Assembly: GCA_016873735.1 (NCBI GenBank)
Contig: VGWD01000015.1
Span: 1 to 50,736, forward strand
Length of the DNA: 50,736 nt
DNA from: Ignavibacteria bacterium
GTDB taxonomy: Bacteria; Bacteroidota; Ignavibacteria; Kapaibacteriales; UBA961
Direction of reading: 5' to 3'
The notes below the pieces were generated by a model. That model worked only from the letters and a program-made list of their open reading frames with translations. It was not told where the DNA came from and made no database searches. The position numbers and the translations under genes are program-made. This document shows, piece after piece, positions 24,839 through 32,537 of the stretch. Position 1 is the first letter of the stretch; the number at the start of each line of letters is the position of its first letter.

Positions 24839-26350
24839 TTATTTATTTTTCTTCAACAAGTCAGCCATTTGAAATGCTTTGTCAGCTTTGTCTTTCATAC
24901 CTTGCTTGGCATAAACTTTGCCCATGTACTCATAATAAGAACCATTCGTGAGATTCGCCGGTTCAGCTGCTTCGAGATCAATGATCAATTTTTTGAATTT
25001 ATCATTCTGACGAGTGATGAGAAAGATATCAGACAACTGTTGCAAAACACCAAGATTATCCTTGTTTGCGGCATTGCTTCTATATTGAGAGAAATAATCC
25101 GCAGCTTTGTTCAATAATGGAAAATATCGCGTTTCATCGGGTTTATACTTGGAATTCGCATCAATCTTTTTATTTTCTTCATCGATGATTTCAACTGCCT
25201 TATTTACATAACAAGCACCGATATTAAAAATGGCATTTTCAAAATTTGGATCTATTGCCAGTGCTTTTTCATAATTGGCGATGGCTTTATCATATTGTTT
25301 TTGTCGAGCCAAAACACGAGCATACTGTTCAAGGTATAATTTATTGTTCGGATTTTTACTTGCGGCCACTTCCAGAGATTTCAAGACTTCATCTGATTTT
25401 CCTTGCTCGTCATATATCTGAATTTTCAAACTCGCCAAGTCATCATCAGTTGGATTTACAGATAAAGTGAATTCGATGATTTCAACTGCTTTATCCAATG
25501 ATTTCGAACCATAATACAGATATGCAAGATTGACAAAAGGGCGAATATTCATGGAATAGAAGCGTTCCCTTTCTTGGCTGAGCCAGCTTTTGGGTAATTG
25601 GGTTCTCAACCCTTCCAAGATTGCCTTCCCTCCCTCTTTTTTGAATGATGAGAGGAATATTTCTTCATTGTTCACGAGCATTTTATCAATGAGCAATGAA
25701 TCACCATTATTGTCCGGAAAAGCTCTTGACATGATCGGCTTGCCCAAAATTCTCAAAACTTCTTCGCGAGACATACCGATGGACATACCATTCTTCTTCA
25801 TGAACTCGATATATGGAGACAATTGGCGTACATATTGTTGATATGTAGCAATGGCTTTTGTTGTATCTCCTTTGAGCTCATAAATATTCCCAAGCAATGC
25901 AAGGGGCTCCGTATTTTCAGGTTTCAATGAAATTGCCAAATCCAATAGTGATGTCATTTCAGACACATCGCCGGACTTGTCTTTACTAAGAAATTCATTG
26001 TACGCATTCGTACCTTTATTGTAAATCTCTGCCCATAGAAAGAAAAGTTGATCTGCTACTTTTGTTTTCATTGGTTCTTTATCCGATCTTTTTGATGCTT
26101 CCAATGAATTTTGAACAGCTTTTGGGAGATCATTGAGTCGATAATGGCAATCAGCTAGCAAATACCATGCTTCGGCATTGCCGGGATTCTTGACAACTTC
26201 CTTTTGTAAAGCTGCCAGAGCCTTGGAATAGTCTTTTTGATTATATGCCAATTTTCCACCCGTGAAATCAGGCGATGCGCACTGAAAACTTTGGATGATC
26301 AAAGAACCAAGGAGTAAACCAAGGAGAATGTGTTGTTTCATGAGTCTCAT
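24839..26350 (-). CDS. TPR lipoprotein with internal BamE-like segment
   Basis: This ~503-aa envelope protein has a signal peptide with a probable lipidated Cys24 (IIQSFQC, a non-canonical lipobox). TPR units follow at about 28-85 (YNQKDYSKALAALQK), 133-180, and again from ~265 to the end (YDKAIANYEKALAIDPNF). Between the TPR blocks, residues ~186-250 contain IGMSREEVLRILGKP, which resembles the SmpA/BamE (OmlA) motif (GM-x-EEV-x-x-LLG-x-P). Three in-frame ATGs (26365, 26350, 26341) are possible; 26350 is a compromise that starts just before the signal peptide, and a TTG at 26392 overlaps the -7 element. It may act in envelope assembly, by analogy with TPR and BamE subunits of the Bam complex, but that is inference. 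Confidence 0.75.
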   Translation of the reverse strand: MRLMKQHILLGLLLGSLIIQSFQCASPDFTGGKLAYNQKDYSKALAALQKEVVKNPGNAEAWYLLADCHYRLNDLPKAVQNSLEASKRSDKEPMKTKVADQLFFLWAEIYNKGTNAYNEFLSKDKSGDVSEMTSLLDLAISLKPENTEPLALLGNIYELKGDTTKAIATYQQYVRQLSPYIEFMKKNGMSIGMSREEVLRILGKPIMSRAFPDNNGDSLLIDKMLVNNEEIFLSSFKKEGGKAILEGLRTQLPKSWLSQERERFYSMNIRPFVNLAYLYYGSKSLDKAVEIIEFTLSVNPTDDDLASLKIQIYDEQGKSDEVLKSLEVAASKNPNNKLYLEQYARVLARQKQYDKAIANYEKALAIDPNFENAIFNIGACYVNKAVEIIDEENKKIDANSKYKPDETRYFPLLNKAADYFSQYRSNAANKDNLGVLQQLSDIFLITRQNDKFKKLIIDLEAAEPANLTNGSYYEYMGKVYAKQGMKDKADKAFQMADLLKKNK

Positions 26351-26389
26351 GGCGATGAATTCCATGTTTGTGAAGCTGAATTGAACGTG

Positions 26390-26419
26390 CAAAATACAAA
26401 AACGATGTCATGCCTGCAA
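26390..26419 (-). promoter_or_regulatory. Candidate promoter for the TPR / DUF3467 unit
   Basis: Minus strand TTGC, 19 bases, TATTTTG. The spacing is identical to the candidates at 8719-8748 and 37696-37726. It lies between the rlpA terminator and the TPR gene, 40 bases before ATG 26350. Confidence 0.45.
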
Positions 26420-26435
26420 TTGAAGAACGCATAAC

Positions 26436-26463
26436 AAAAAACCCCACCGAATTGGTGGGGTTT
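26436..26463 (-). terminator. Rho-independent terminator after rlpA (minus strand)
   Basis: AAACCCCACC (26439-26448) pairs with GGTGGGGTTT (26454-26463) around a 5-base loop. The T run continues on the minus strand to 26436. It lies 20 bases after the rlpA stop codon. Confidence 0.9.
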
Positions 26464-26483
26464 GAAGCATGATGCTATTTTTA

Positions 26484-27278
26484 TTAATTGTCAGCAGGAA
26501 GCATGAGCGATTGAGCGAGCTCAGGGCTTACTGAACTGACGAGATATGTGTATTTCGGCATACGCGGCTTTTTTGTTTTGCCGGAAGGCACATCGGGGAC
26601 AATCATCAAAACAGCTTGATTCCCTGTTTTTTGTTCCATGCTTTGTCGAGTCTGATGGCGTTTTACAGCAGATGTAAAATCTGTGAACACCTCAAGATTC
26701 GTGCAGGCATACAAGGGTACGATCAAAGGCTGATGATCTGCAGTGAACCCGAAATACTTTGCTGTATTGAATGTCAAAGGGCCTAGAAGTGACAAATGCT
26801 CCGGAGTAAAATACTCAACGGACAATTTGTTCAAATGCTTGCCGATTTGACCTGCAGCTGTGTATGACAAATCAATGATGCGAGGATATACATAAGGGCC
26901 TCTGTCATTGATGCATACAAGTACTGATTTTCCTGTGACTTGGCTGGTCACTTTTGCGATTGAACCAAGTGGCAATGTACGATGTGCGGCTGTGTAACCA
27001 TACATGTCAAATGTTTGACCACTAGCAGTTCTACGATTGTGAAATTCTTTGCCATACCAAGATCCGGGACCAAATTGTCTTGGGATCTTTGCATGGAAGC
27101 CACTGTAGCGCACTGAATCGTGCACGACAGGTCCATAACCTTTCTTGGACTTACGAGCTTCTGCTGAATTGACAAAGAACATTGCTGCCATTACGAAAAA
27201 AACAATCAGAAACGACATTGAATTGTTGTGGCTGATCGAGAGGAATTGTCTATGCATGTGCAATGTTTGTTTGTGCAT
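26484..27278 (-). CDS. rlpA: RlpA-like septal ring / cell wall protein
   Basis: This 264-aa exported protein has a signal peptide with a long charged start (hydrophobic SFLIVFFVMAAMFFV, cleavage near SAEA). The double-psi beta-barrel at ~50-165 has SWYGKEFHNRRTASG, AAHRTLPLG and INDRGPYV, which carry the residues associated with lytic transglycosylase activity on denuded glycan strands in RlpA. The C-terminal ~90 residues are basic and lack a recognisable SPOR domain. The start is well supported: AAGGAGG stands five bases before ATG 27278. A terminator follows the stop. It is a single-gene unit by layout. Confidence 0.88.
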   Translation of the reverse strand: MHKQTLHMHRQFLSISHNNSMSFLIVFFVMAAMFFVNSAEARKSKKGYGPVVHDSVRYSGFHAKIPRQFGPGSWYGKEFHNRRTASGQTFDMYGYTAAHRTLPLGSIAKVTSQVTGKSVLVCINDRGPYVYPRIIDLSYTAAGQIGKHLNKLSVEYFTPEHLSLLGPLTFNTAKYFGFTADHQPLIVPLYACTNLEVFTDFTSAVKRHQTRQSMEQKTGNQAVLMIVPDVPSGKTKKPRMPKYTYLVSSVSPELAQSLMLPADN

Positions 27279-27283
27279 AGGGG

Positions 27284-27290
27284 CCTCCTT
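27284..27290 (-). promoter_or_regulatory. Strong Shine-Dalgarno for rlpA (AAGGAGG)
   Basis: A perfect anti-16S match on the minus strand lies five bases before the rlpA start codon. It fixes the start of the gene and shows that this organism uses Shine-Dalgarno initiation for at least some genes, which is uncommon in Bacteroidota proper. The rest of the 27291-27503 gap shows no gene. Confidence 0.8.
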
Positions 27291-27503
27291 CTTATAATGA
27301 ATAATCTCAAGCTGCCTCCCCCCAGAGTCAGATGAGCACCCAATTAATGCTGTGGAAAATGATGTTCATAAGTGGTGAACAAACTGCTCTTTATGCTAAA
27401 AGCAGAACATCACTTCCTTAAGCATATGTGCAAGTTCAGAAAATTTTGGAACTTTGCCAATTAAATTACTCTTAATTTCTGTTCATAATTCTATACAAAT
27501 CAA

Positions 27504-27995
27504 ATGTTTACAGTAAATCCTCAAAACAACGATCTTCCTAAAACCATGATTTATATGCAGTTAGCAAAATCTCTAACTGCGCTCATAGGAGATGAACGGG
27601 AATTTCTACCGAATATGTCCAATATGGCATCTTTGCTCTTTTTTAGCCTTAATGACATCAATTGGTGTGGTTTTTACCTGATAAAGAACGAAGAATTACT
27701 TCTTGCACCCTTTCAAGGCAAGCCGGCTTGCGTGCGTATCGCTATCGGAAAGGGAGTATGCGGTACCTCGGCTGAGAGTCAATCCACCTTCATTGTAGAA
27801 GATGTGAATAACTTTCCGGGGCATATTGCATGCGATGTGGATTCCCGATCAGAGATCGTTATTCCTTTAATCAAAGGAAAGACATTGATTGGAGTATTGG
27901 ATATTGACAGCCCGATTATAGCAAGGTTCGATGATGAAGACAAGAAAGGGCTTGAACACCTTGTCCAAATCCTCATGAATTGTTCCGACTGTTAA
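27504..27995 (+). CDS. msrC: Free methionine-(R)-sulfoxide reductase (GAF type)
   Basis: This 163-aa single GAF-domain enzyme reduces free Met-R-sulfoxide. The three functional cysteines are present: Cys76 (KPACVRIAIG), Cys86 (GVCGTSA) and Cys110 (GHIACDV). Their 10 and 24 residue spacing equals that of E. coli fRMsr (Cys84, 94, 118). SRSEIVIPL and IGVLDIDSP are the usual GAF strands. It is cytosolic, and its role in oxidative-stress repair fits the other oxidation-repair genes here. Its TAA stop shares the palindrome TTAA (27992-27995) with the stop codon of the convergent DUF2752 gene. Confidence 0.93.
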   Translation: MFTVNPQNNDLPKTMIYMQLAKSLTALIGDEREFLPNMSNMASLLFFSLNDINWCGFYLIKNEELLLAPFQGKPACVRIAIGKGVCGTSAESQSTFIVEDVNNFPGHIACDVDSRSEIVIPLIKGKTLIGVLDIDSPIIARFDDEDKKGLEHLVQILMNCSDC

Positions 27996-28432
27996 CTCCC
28001 GGATGGAGCAAACAAGGCGTTTAGGGCTTGAATGGGGAGATTTCTTAGTATGGTATATATGAGCGTGAGAATCAAGAACACCAAGATTGAACGTTTTGGT
28101 GGTTCCCAAATATGTTTGGGCTCCTGATCAATCCAAGACCGAACTGACTGAATCCCCCTATATATGAGATATGGACCCCATAAGATGATCAGAAGATTAT
28201 TTTTTAATGCCAGTGCTACATCGCCATGTAAGATCGATGAAACAGCTCTTGTAGATCCACATCCGGGACAATGCAGTCCTGTTGTTAAGTGAAACAAGCA
28301 CGGCAAATACATATATCTTTCTGGAGGATATTCATATAGCACCAACCCCAAAACAATGATAGACATGCAAAAAGCCGTGATTATCACCAGGATTCTAGAT
28401 GTTCTTGACATGTTCTTCACCGAATCACTCAT
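27992..28432 (-). CDS. DUF2752 membrane protein
   Basis: This 146-aa membrane protein has hydrophobic segments at about 14-33 (LVIITAFCMSIIVLGLVLY) and near 80-100 and 115-135. The DUF2752 signature is clear: LPCLFHLTTGLHCPGCGSTR, with conserved paired cysteines. The family is widespread and uncharacterised. ATG 28432 is preferred over TTG 28435. The start overlaps the stop of the upstream RDD gene by eight bases (ATGAGTGA), implying translational coupling. The gene converges on msrC. Confidence 0.85.
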   Translation of the reverse strand: MSDSVKNMSRTSRILVIITAFCMSIIVLGLVLYEYPPERYMYLPCLFHLTTGLHCPGCGSTRAVSSILHGDVALALKNNLLIILWGPYLIYRGIQSVRSWIDQEPKHIWEPPKRSILVFLILTLIYTILRNLPIQALNALFAPSGS

Positions 28433-28892
28433 CAACCACTGTGGTTTTTACGAGCAAGTCATGAAGTGCTTGTTTATATGAGGTAAAGAACATCACCAAA
28501 CCCAATAGAAAACACAATTGCATGGAGATTGCATTGACAATATATCTCAAAATGGCATTGAGTACGGAGAATTCACTTCCATCAATTGATACAATTCTGA
28601 TATGCAATAATTTTTTACCTAAAGTAGCACCATTGGAAATGGCCTGGTACACCCCAAAGTATAATACGCCAAGTGCAAGTTGTATACCTGTAAGAATTTG
28701 AATGATCGGCACAAGATTTTTAAGCATATTCTCAATATCATCACCTGAAGACTCAACAATCGCTGTCAATGCAGATCCTTGCCCAATTGCAAACAATACA
28801 ATGATGGAGGCAATAGAAATGAACATTGAATCAATGATATATGCCAATAAGCGTTTGACGGGATTCGCAATTGTGTACTCGACACTTTCCAT
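28425..28892 (-). CDS. RDD family membrane protein
   Basis: This 155-aa protein has four hydrophobic segments. The RDD-type opening NPVKRLLAYIIDSM contains the Arg and Asp positions for which the family is named. GATLGKKLLHIRIVSIDG and LRYIVNAIS also fit the domain. RDD proteins are small membrane proteins; some are ion/proton antiporters, but most lack a known function. AGGAGT precedes ATG 28892 at a normal distance. It is the middle gene of trmH (11 bases upstream), RDD and DUF2752. Confidence 0.87.
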   Translation of the reverse strand: MESVEYTIANPVKRLLAYIIDSMFISIASIIVLFAIGQGSALTAIVESSGDDIENMLKNLVPIIQILTGIQLALGVLYFGVYQAISNGATLGKKLLHIRIVSIDGSEFSVLNAILRYIVNAISMQLCFLLGLVMFFTSYKQALHDLLVKTTVVDE

Positions 28893-28903
28893 GGAGTCAC
28901 TCC

Positions 28904-29527
28904 TTACTTTAGTGCAAAAATATTAAGATATTCGTCCAGCATGTGTTGATCCATTTGAGGGGAATCATACATTCCATGCTGCATCCTTTGACGAAAGGCC
29001 TCATATAAGGTTACAGCACAGGCCACAGATATATTTAAACTTTGAATCATCCCAACTTGGGGAATAAGCACATTCCCATCTGCTTTCGCAATTGCTTCAT
29101 CAGAAACACCCGCATGCTCATTGCCGAAGACAATCGCAATTGGACCGGTGAAATCCACGCTATACAATGAGCGAGCTTCATTTCCCATTGCGGTGGTAAG
29201 TATCGTCTTGCCTTGAGACCTCAGGAATGCATAACACGATTCAATACTATGATGCTTATGTGTCAGTACCCATTTTCTTGCGCTGGCTGAACTTTTCTCT
29301 CCCAATTCCGGAAAAGATTGTCCGGAATGATAGACCAAATGCACGTCAAGAACACCAACTGCATCACATGATCGCAAAACAGCCGACACATTATGAGAAT
29401 CATGAACATTTTCAAGCACAATCGTCAGAGTCGGTTGTCTTCTGGAAATACATGCCATGATCTTTCCTGCTCTTTCTTCATTGAGCAATAAAAATGGAGA
29501 TTCCTGTGGGGTATTTGCTTGATTCAT
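28904..29527 (-). CDS. trmH: tRNA (guanosine-2'-O)-methyltransferase, SpoU family
   Basis: This 207-aa trefoil-knot SAM-dependent enzyme resembles TrmH, which 2'-O-methylates G18 of tRNA. Motif 1 is HNVSAVLRSCDAVGV, motif 2 is IAIVFGNEHAGVSDE, and motif 3 is IPQVGMIQSLNISVACAV. The N-terminal RQPTLTIVLENVHD also fits TrmH more than the rRNA-directed relatives. ATG 29527 is the likely start; TTG 29533 would add two residues and lie against the T run of the terminator from the preceding aminotransferase gene. It is followed by the RDD gene after 11 bases. Confidence 0.9.
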   Translation of the reverse strand: MNQANTPQESPFLLLNEERAGKIMACISRRQPTLTIVLENVHDSHNVSAVLRSCDAVGVLDVHLVYHSGQSFPELGEKSSASARKWVLTHKHHSIESCYAFLRSQGKTILTTAMGNEARSLYSVDFTGPIAIVFGNEHAGVSDEAIAKADGNVLIPQVGMIQSLNISVACAVTLYEAFRQRMQHGMYDSPQMDQHMLDEYLNIFALK

Positions 29528-29531
29528 AGAC

Positions 29532-29556
29532 AAAAAAGGCGTCTTGTGGACGCCTT
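29532..29556 (-). terminator. Rho-independent terminator after the aminotransferase gene (minus strand)
   Basis: GACGCCTT (29549-29556) and AAGGCGTC (29536-29543) form an 8-bp stem with a 5-base loop, followed by a T run on the minus strand. The T run ends about four bases before the trmH ATG. Confidence 0.85.
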
Positions 29557-29572
29557 ACTTTCATAAACATGA

Positions 29573-30748
29573 TTAGCTTCGTTTGGCCAGTGCCTGAGTA
29601 AGTCTCCGCATGGCTTCTTCAATGTTTTCAACGGAATTTGCATAGGAGAATCTTACAAATCCTTCACCATTGCTCCCAAATGCAGTGCCGCTAAGACAAG
29701 CAACACCGGCTTCATAAAGAGAAAAATCAGCGAATTCCTGAGAAGTCATTCCCGTACCTTCAATGTTTGGATATACATAGAAAGCGCCTTTTGGTGAATG
29801 ACAACGAACTCCCGGCATTGCATTCAAAGATTCAACGATGACATCTCTTCTACGTTTGAATTCAGCCACAAATTCAGCGGCTTTGGCATCTGTTCTTTCT
29901 GACAATGCCTCAATACCTGCGATTTGATTATAACTCGCAGTGCAACTTGTGCAATTAGTTTGCAACTTGGCCACAACTTGAGCAATGTGCTCAGGCATGC
30001 ATCCATATCCCATTCGCCAACCGGTCATTGCAAATGTCTTGGAAAATCCATCAAGAAGAATCGTTTTCTCTTTCATTCCCGGGAATTGAGTGATTGTTTC
30101 ATGCACAAATCCATCATAGGTGATTTGAGAATAAATCTCATCGCTCAAAACAATAAAACCATGCTGTACGGCAAGTTCTGCTATGCGTTGCAAATCTTCT
30201 TTTGTGAGAATTCCACCCGTTGGATTTTGAGGTGTATTGATAATCACCATTCTCGTTTTGGGTGTGATGCGAGCTTCCAAATCCGAGATGTCGAATCGAA
30301 ATTCCTTCTCTTCTTTTAATGGCAATGGAACAGGAATCGCTTCAAGGAAATTGATCACAGATTCATAAATCGGGAAACCGGGATTTGGATAAATGACTTC
30401 ATCACCTTTATCAATCACAGCCATCATCCCATAAAACAAAATGGGCTTTGCACCGGGAGTGATCACGATCTCATTGGGTGTATATTCTGTTCCACGCGTG
30501 CGCTTGATATAATCGGTAACGGCCTGACGTGCTTCCGGTAGACCGGCAGAAGGACCATAATGGGTGAAACCATCATCAAGAGCTTTTTTTGCTGCATCGA
30601 TGATGTTTTGTGGAGTATCAAAATCAGGTTCGCCAATTTCCAAATGTACTATGCTTTTCCCTTGTGCTTCCAAAGCTCGAGCACGAACCAGCACTTCAAA
30701 TGCTGTTTCTGTGCCCAAACGGGAAATGCGTTCAGCTATATGCATCAT
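29573..30748 (-). CDS. Class I PLP-dependent aminotransferase, AspC-like
   Basis: This 391-aa cytosolic aminotransferase has the PLP lysine in GFSKTFAMTGWRMGYG. Other fold-type I features are LEIGEPDFDTP, YGPSAGLPEAR, NTPQNPTGG (Asn contacting PLP) and SDEIYSQITYDG (Asp and Tyr). The sequence is closest in pattern to Thermus/Bacillus-type aspartate or broad-specificity aminotransferases; the exact substrate cannot be read from it. ATG 30748 and 30745 are adjacent starts. It lies 24 bases after nuoN on the same strand, so it may be the last gene of the nuo unit, and its own terminator follows. Confidence 0.88.
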   Translation of the reverse strand: MMHIAERISRLGTETAFEVLVRARALEAQGKSIVHLEIGEPDFDTPQNIIDAAKKALDDGFTHYGPSAGLPEARQAVTDYIKRTRGTEYTPNEIVITPGAKPILFYGMMAVIDKGDEVIYPNPGFPIYESVINFLEAIPVPLPLKEEKEFRFDISDLEARITPKTRMVIINTPQNPTGGILTKEDLQRIAELAVQHGFIVLSDEIYSQITYDGFVHETITQFPGMKEKTILLDGFSKTFAMTGWRMGYGCMPEHIAQVVAKLQTNCTSCTASYNQIAGIEALSERTDAKAAEFVAEFKRRRDVIVESLNAMPGVRCHSPKGAFYVYPNIEGTGMTSQEFADFSLYEAGVACLSGTAFGSNGEGFVRFSYANSVENIEEAMRRLTQALAKRS

Positions 30749-30772
30749 AATCTTCTATTCCGAGTGTTGAAA

Positions 30773-32209
30773 TCAATGTGATGAATGTCCAAAGATTGCA
30801 TTTGCAATCGATAAGATGCCGGATGGCATGATACCAAGAATGATTACGCCTGCAATTGTAATTACAAGAGACATTCCGGACAGTCCGATCTCAGTATCGG
30901 GCATGTCTTTTTCAGACTCATTAAAATACATTTTCACTATGAGTCCGATATAGAAATACACTGATATGATCGATGAGAGAACCGCAATGATGGTGAGCCA
31001 TAAATAACCGGCATCAATTGCGGCTGTAAAGAGATAATACTTACCAAAGAATCCTGCAAATGGAGGAATTCCTGCCAATGAGAACATGAAGATAGCCATG
31101 AATGCTGCCAATACAGGATGTTTCTTGCTGAGCCCTGCATAATCAGCAATTTCCAAATGCTCTTCTCCACGACGCTCAAGCAATCCAACAATAATGAATG
31201 AACCGATTTGCATGAACATGTAAGAAGTAAGGTAGAACATGATGCCACTATACCCGGACTGCGATCCTGCTACCAAGCCCATCATGAGATATCCTGCATG
31301 TGCAACAGATGAAAATGCCAACATGCGTTTAATATTTGTTTGTGCAAGTGCACTGATATTTCCTATCAACATTGTTGCGGCAGACAATACCGCGAATGTC
31401 ATTTGCAATTTGGCGGTCGCAGCAGGCATGAGCACCATGATCATGGGCATGAATGCAGCAAATGCAGCTGCTTTCCCAGCAGTACTCATAAATGCGGTGA
31501 CAATCGTTGGCGCTCCTTGATAGACATCAGGAGCCCATTGATGAAATGGAAAAGCCGCAGCCTTAAAACTTAATCCAATGACCATCAATGCGATACCAAT
31601 GGGTAATAATGATTCTAGTGGCAAAGACCCACGAGTGATATTCATAGCTATGTGATTATAATCCATACTGCCTGTGGCACCATAAATCAAGGCCATACCA
31701 TAGACCAAGAATCCTGTTGAAAATGCACCAAGAAGGAAGTATTTCAATGAAGATTCCACCGATGCAATGGAACTACGCATATAACCCGAAAGCACATAAA
31801 ATACAACTGACATTATCTCAATACCAATGAACAAACTCAAAAGATTATTGGAATGTCCGATCAACATCATACCACCGATGGCGAACAATACAAGAGAATA
31901 GAATTCATCATGCTCAATTCCCTCTCTTTGCAAATAGGAACGTGCCGCAAATATGGTGAGTAGCCCGCCGAGTGAAAACAATAGATCGAAATATGATGCA
32001 AATCCACCACCGGTGACCATGCCATTGAATCCGATGCCATGCTGACCAAATGTAGCAATGGCCAATATGCCGGATACGATTAATGTGATCACGCTGAACA
32101 AGAATGTTATACGAGCACTATTCTTGATCAAGGCATCCACAACCATCGCGATGATGGCCATCGCAGACAAGAATGTGAACGGTGCGGTCAACAGTAAATC
32201 TTGAATCAT
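30773..32209 (-). CDS. nuoN: NADH-quinone oxidoreductase subunit N
   Basis: This 478-aa inner-membrane antiporter-like subunit of complex I contributes to proton pumping. The conserved segments PFHQWAPDVYQGAPT and STAGKAAAFAAF carry the channel lysine, and RMLAFSSVAHAGYLMMG has the second. Around 14 hydrophobic segments are visible. AGAGGA just before ATG 32209 supports the start. It is the third and last Nuo subunit in the cluster, separated from nuoM by a gene for an 86-aa unknown protein. Confidence 0.95.
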   Translation of the reverse strand: MIQDLLLTAPFTFLSAMAIIAMVVDALIKNSARITFLFSVITLIVSGILAIATFGQHGIGFNGMVTGGGFASYFDLLFSLGGLLTIFAARSYLQREGIEHDEFYSLVLFAIGGMMLIGHSNNLLSLFIGIEIMSVVFYVLSGYMRSSIASVESSLKYFLLGAFSTGFLVYGMALIYGATGSMDYNHIAMNITRGSLPLESLLPIGIALMVIGLSFKAAAFPFHQWAPDVYQGAPTIVTAFMSTAGKAAAFAAFMPMIMVLMPAATAKLQMTFAVLSAATMLIGNISALAQTNIKRMLAFSSVAHAGYLMMGLVAGSQSGYSGIMFYLTSYMFMQIGSFIIVGLLERRGEEHLEIADYAGLSKKHPVLAAFMAIFMFSLAGIPPFAGFFGKYYLFTAAIDAGYLWLTIIAVLSSIISVYFYIGLIVKMYFNESEKDMPDTEIGLSGMSLVITIAGVIILGIMPSGILSIANAIFGHSSH

Positions 32210-32251
32210 TCCTCTATTCCTTGGTTATTTCTCGTGTAATGAACATGTTGA

Positions 32252-32512
32252 TCAGGACTTGATCGGTCTAAGCATAACAACACCGACGCGATATGTTTCG
32301 CCATTCGAACCATCGGAAGTCTTCCTTTTGATCATCGCTTCTTGCGTCTCAGGATATAATGCCTCCACGGTATATTCAACATCTTCGGTGACGGTCATTG
32401 CAAATTCAACAGTGTCTCCGGTGCGAATAAATTTCCATTGATCCGTGGTGTCATGACCGTTCTTTTTCCAATCATACGGTCTTTCAAATATTTTCTTTAA
32501 AAGATTTGCCAT
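32252..32512 (-). CDS. Small unknown protein between nuoM and nuoN
   Basis: This 86-aa soluble protein with no signal peptide or membrane segment is not recognised. The N-terminus is basic (LLKKIFERPYDWKKNG). It is followed by an antiparallel strand-rich region (GDTVEFAMTVTEDVEYTVEAL ends near residue 48) and a C-terminal GETYRVGVVMLRP. ATG 32512 has AAGGAA at the right distance; the frame runs open to 32611 but would overlap nuoM. Its place inside the nuo unit, with 25 bases after nuoM and 42 before nuoN, suggests a role in complex I assembly or peripheral binding. That is context only. Confidence 0.6.
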   Translation of the reverse strand: MANLLKKIFERPYDWKKNGHDTTDQWKFIRTGDTVEFAMTVTEDVEYTVEALYPETQEAMIKRKTSDGSNGETYRVGVVMLRPIKS

Positions 32513-32537
32513 GAGTTGCTTCCTTGGTGATACTTGA

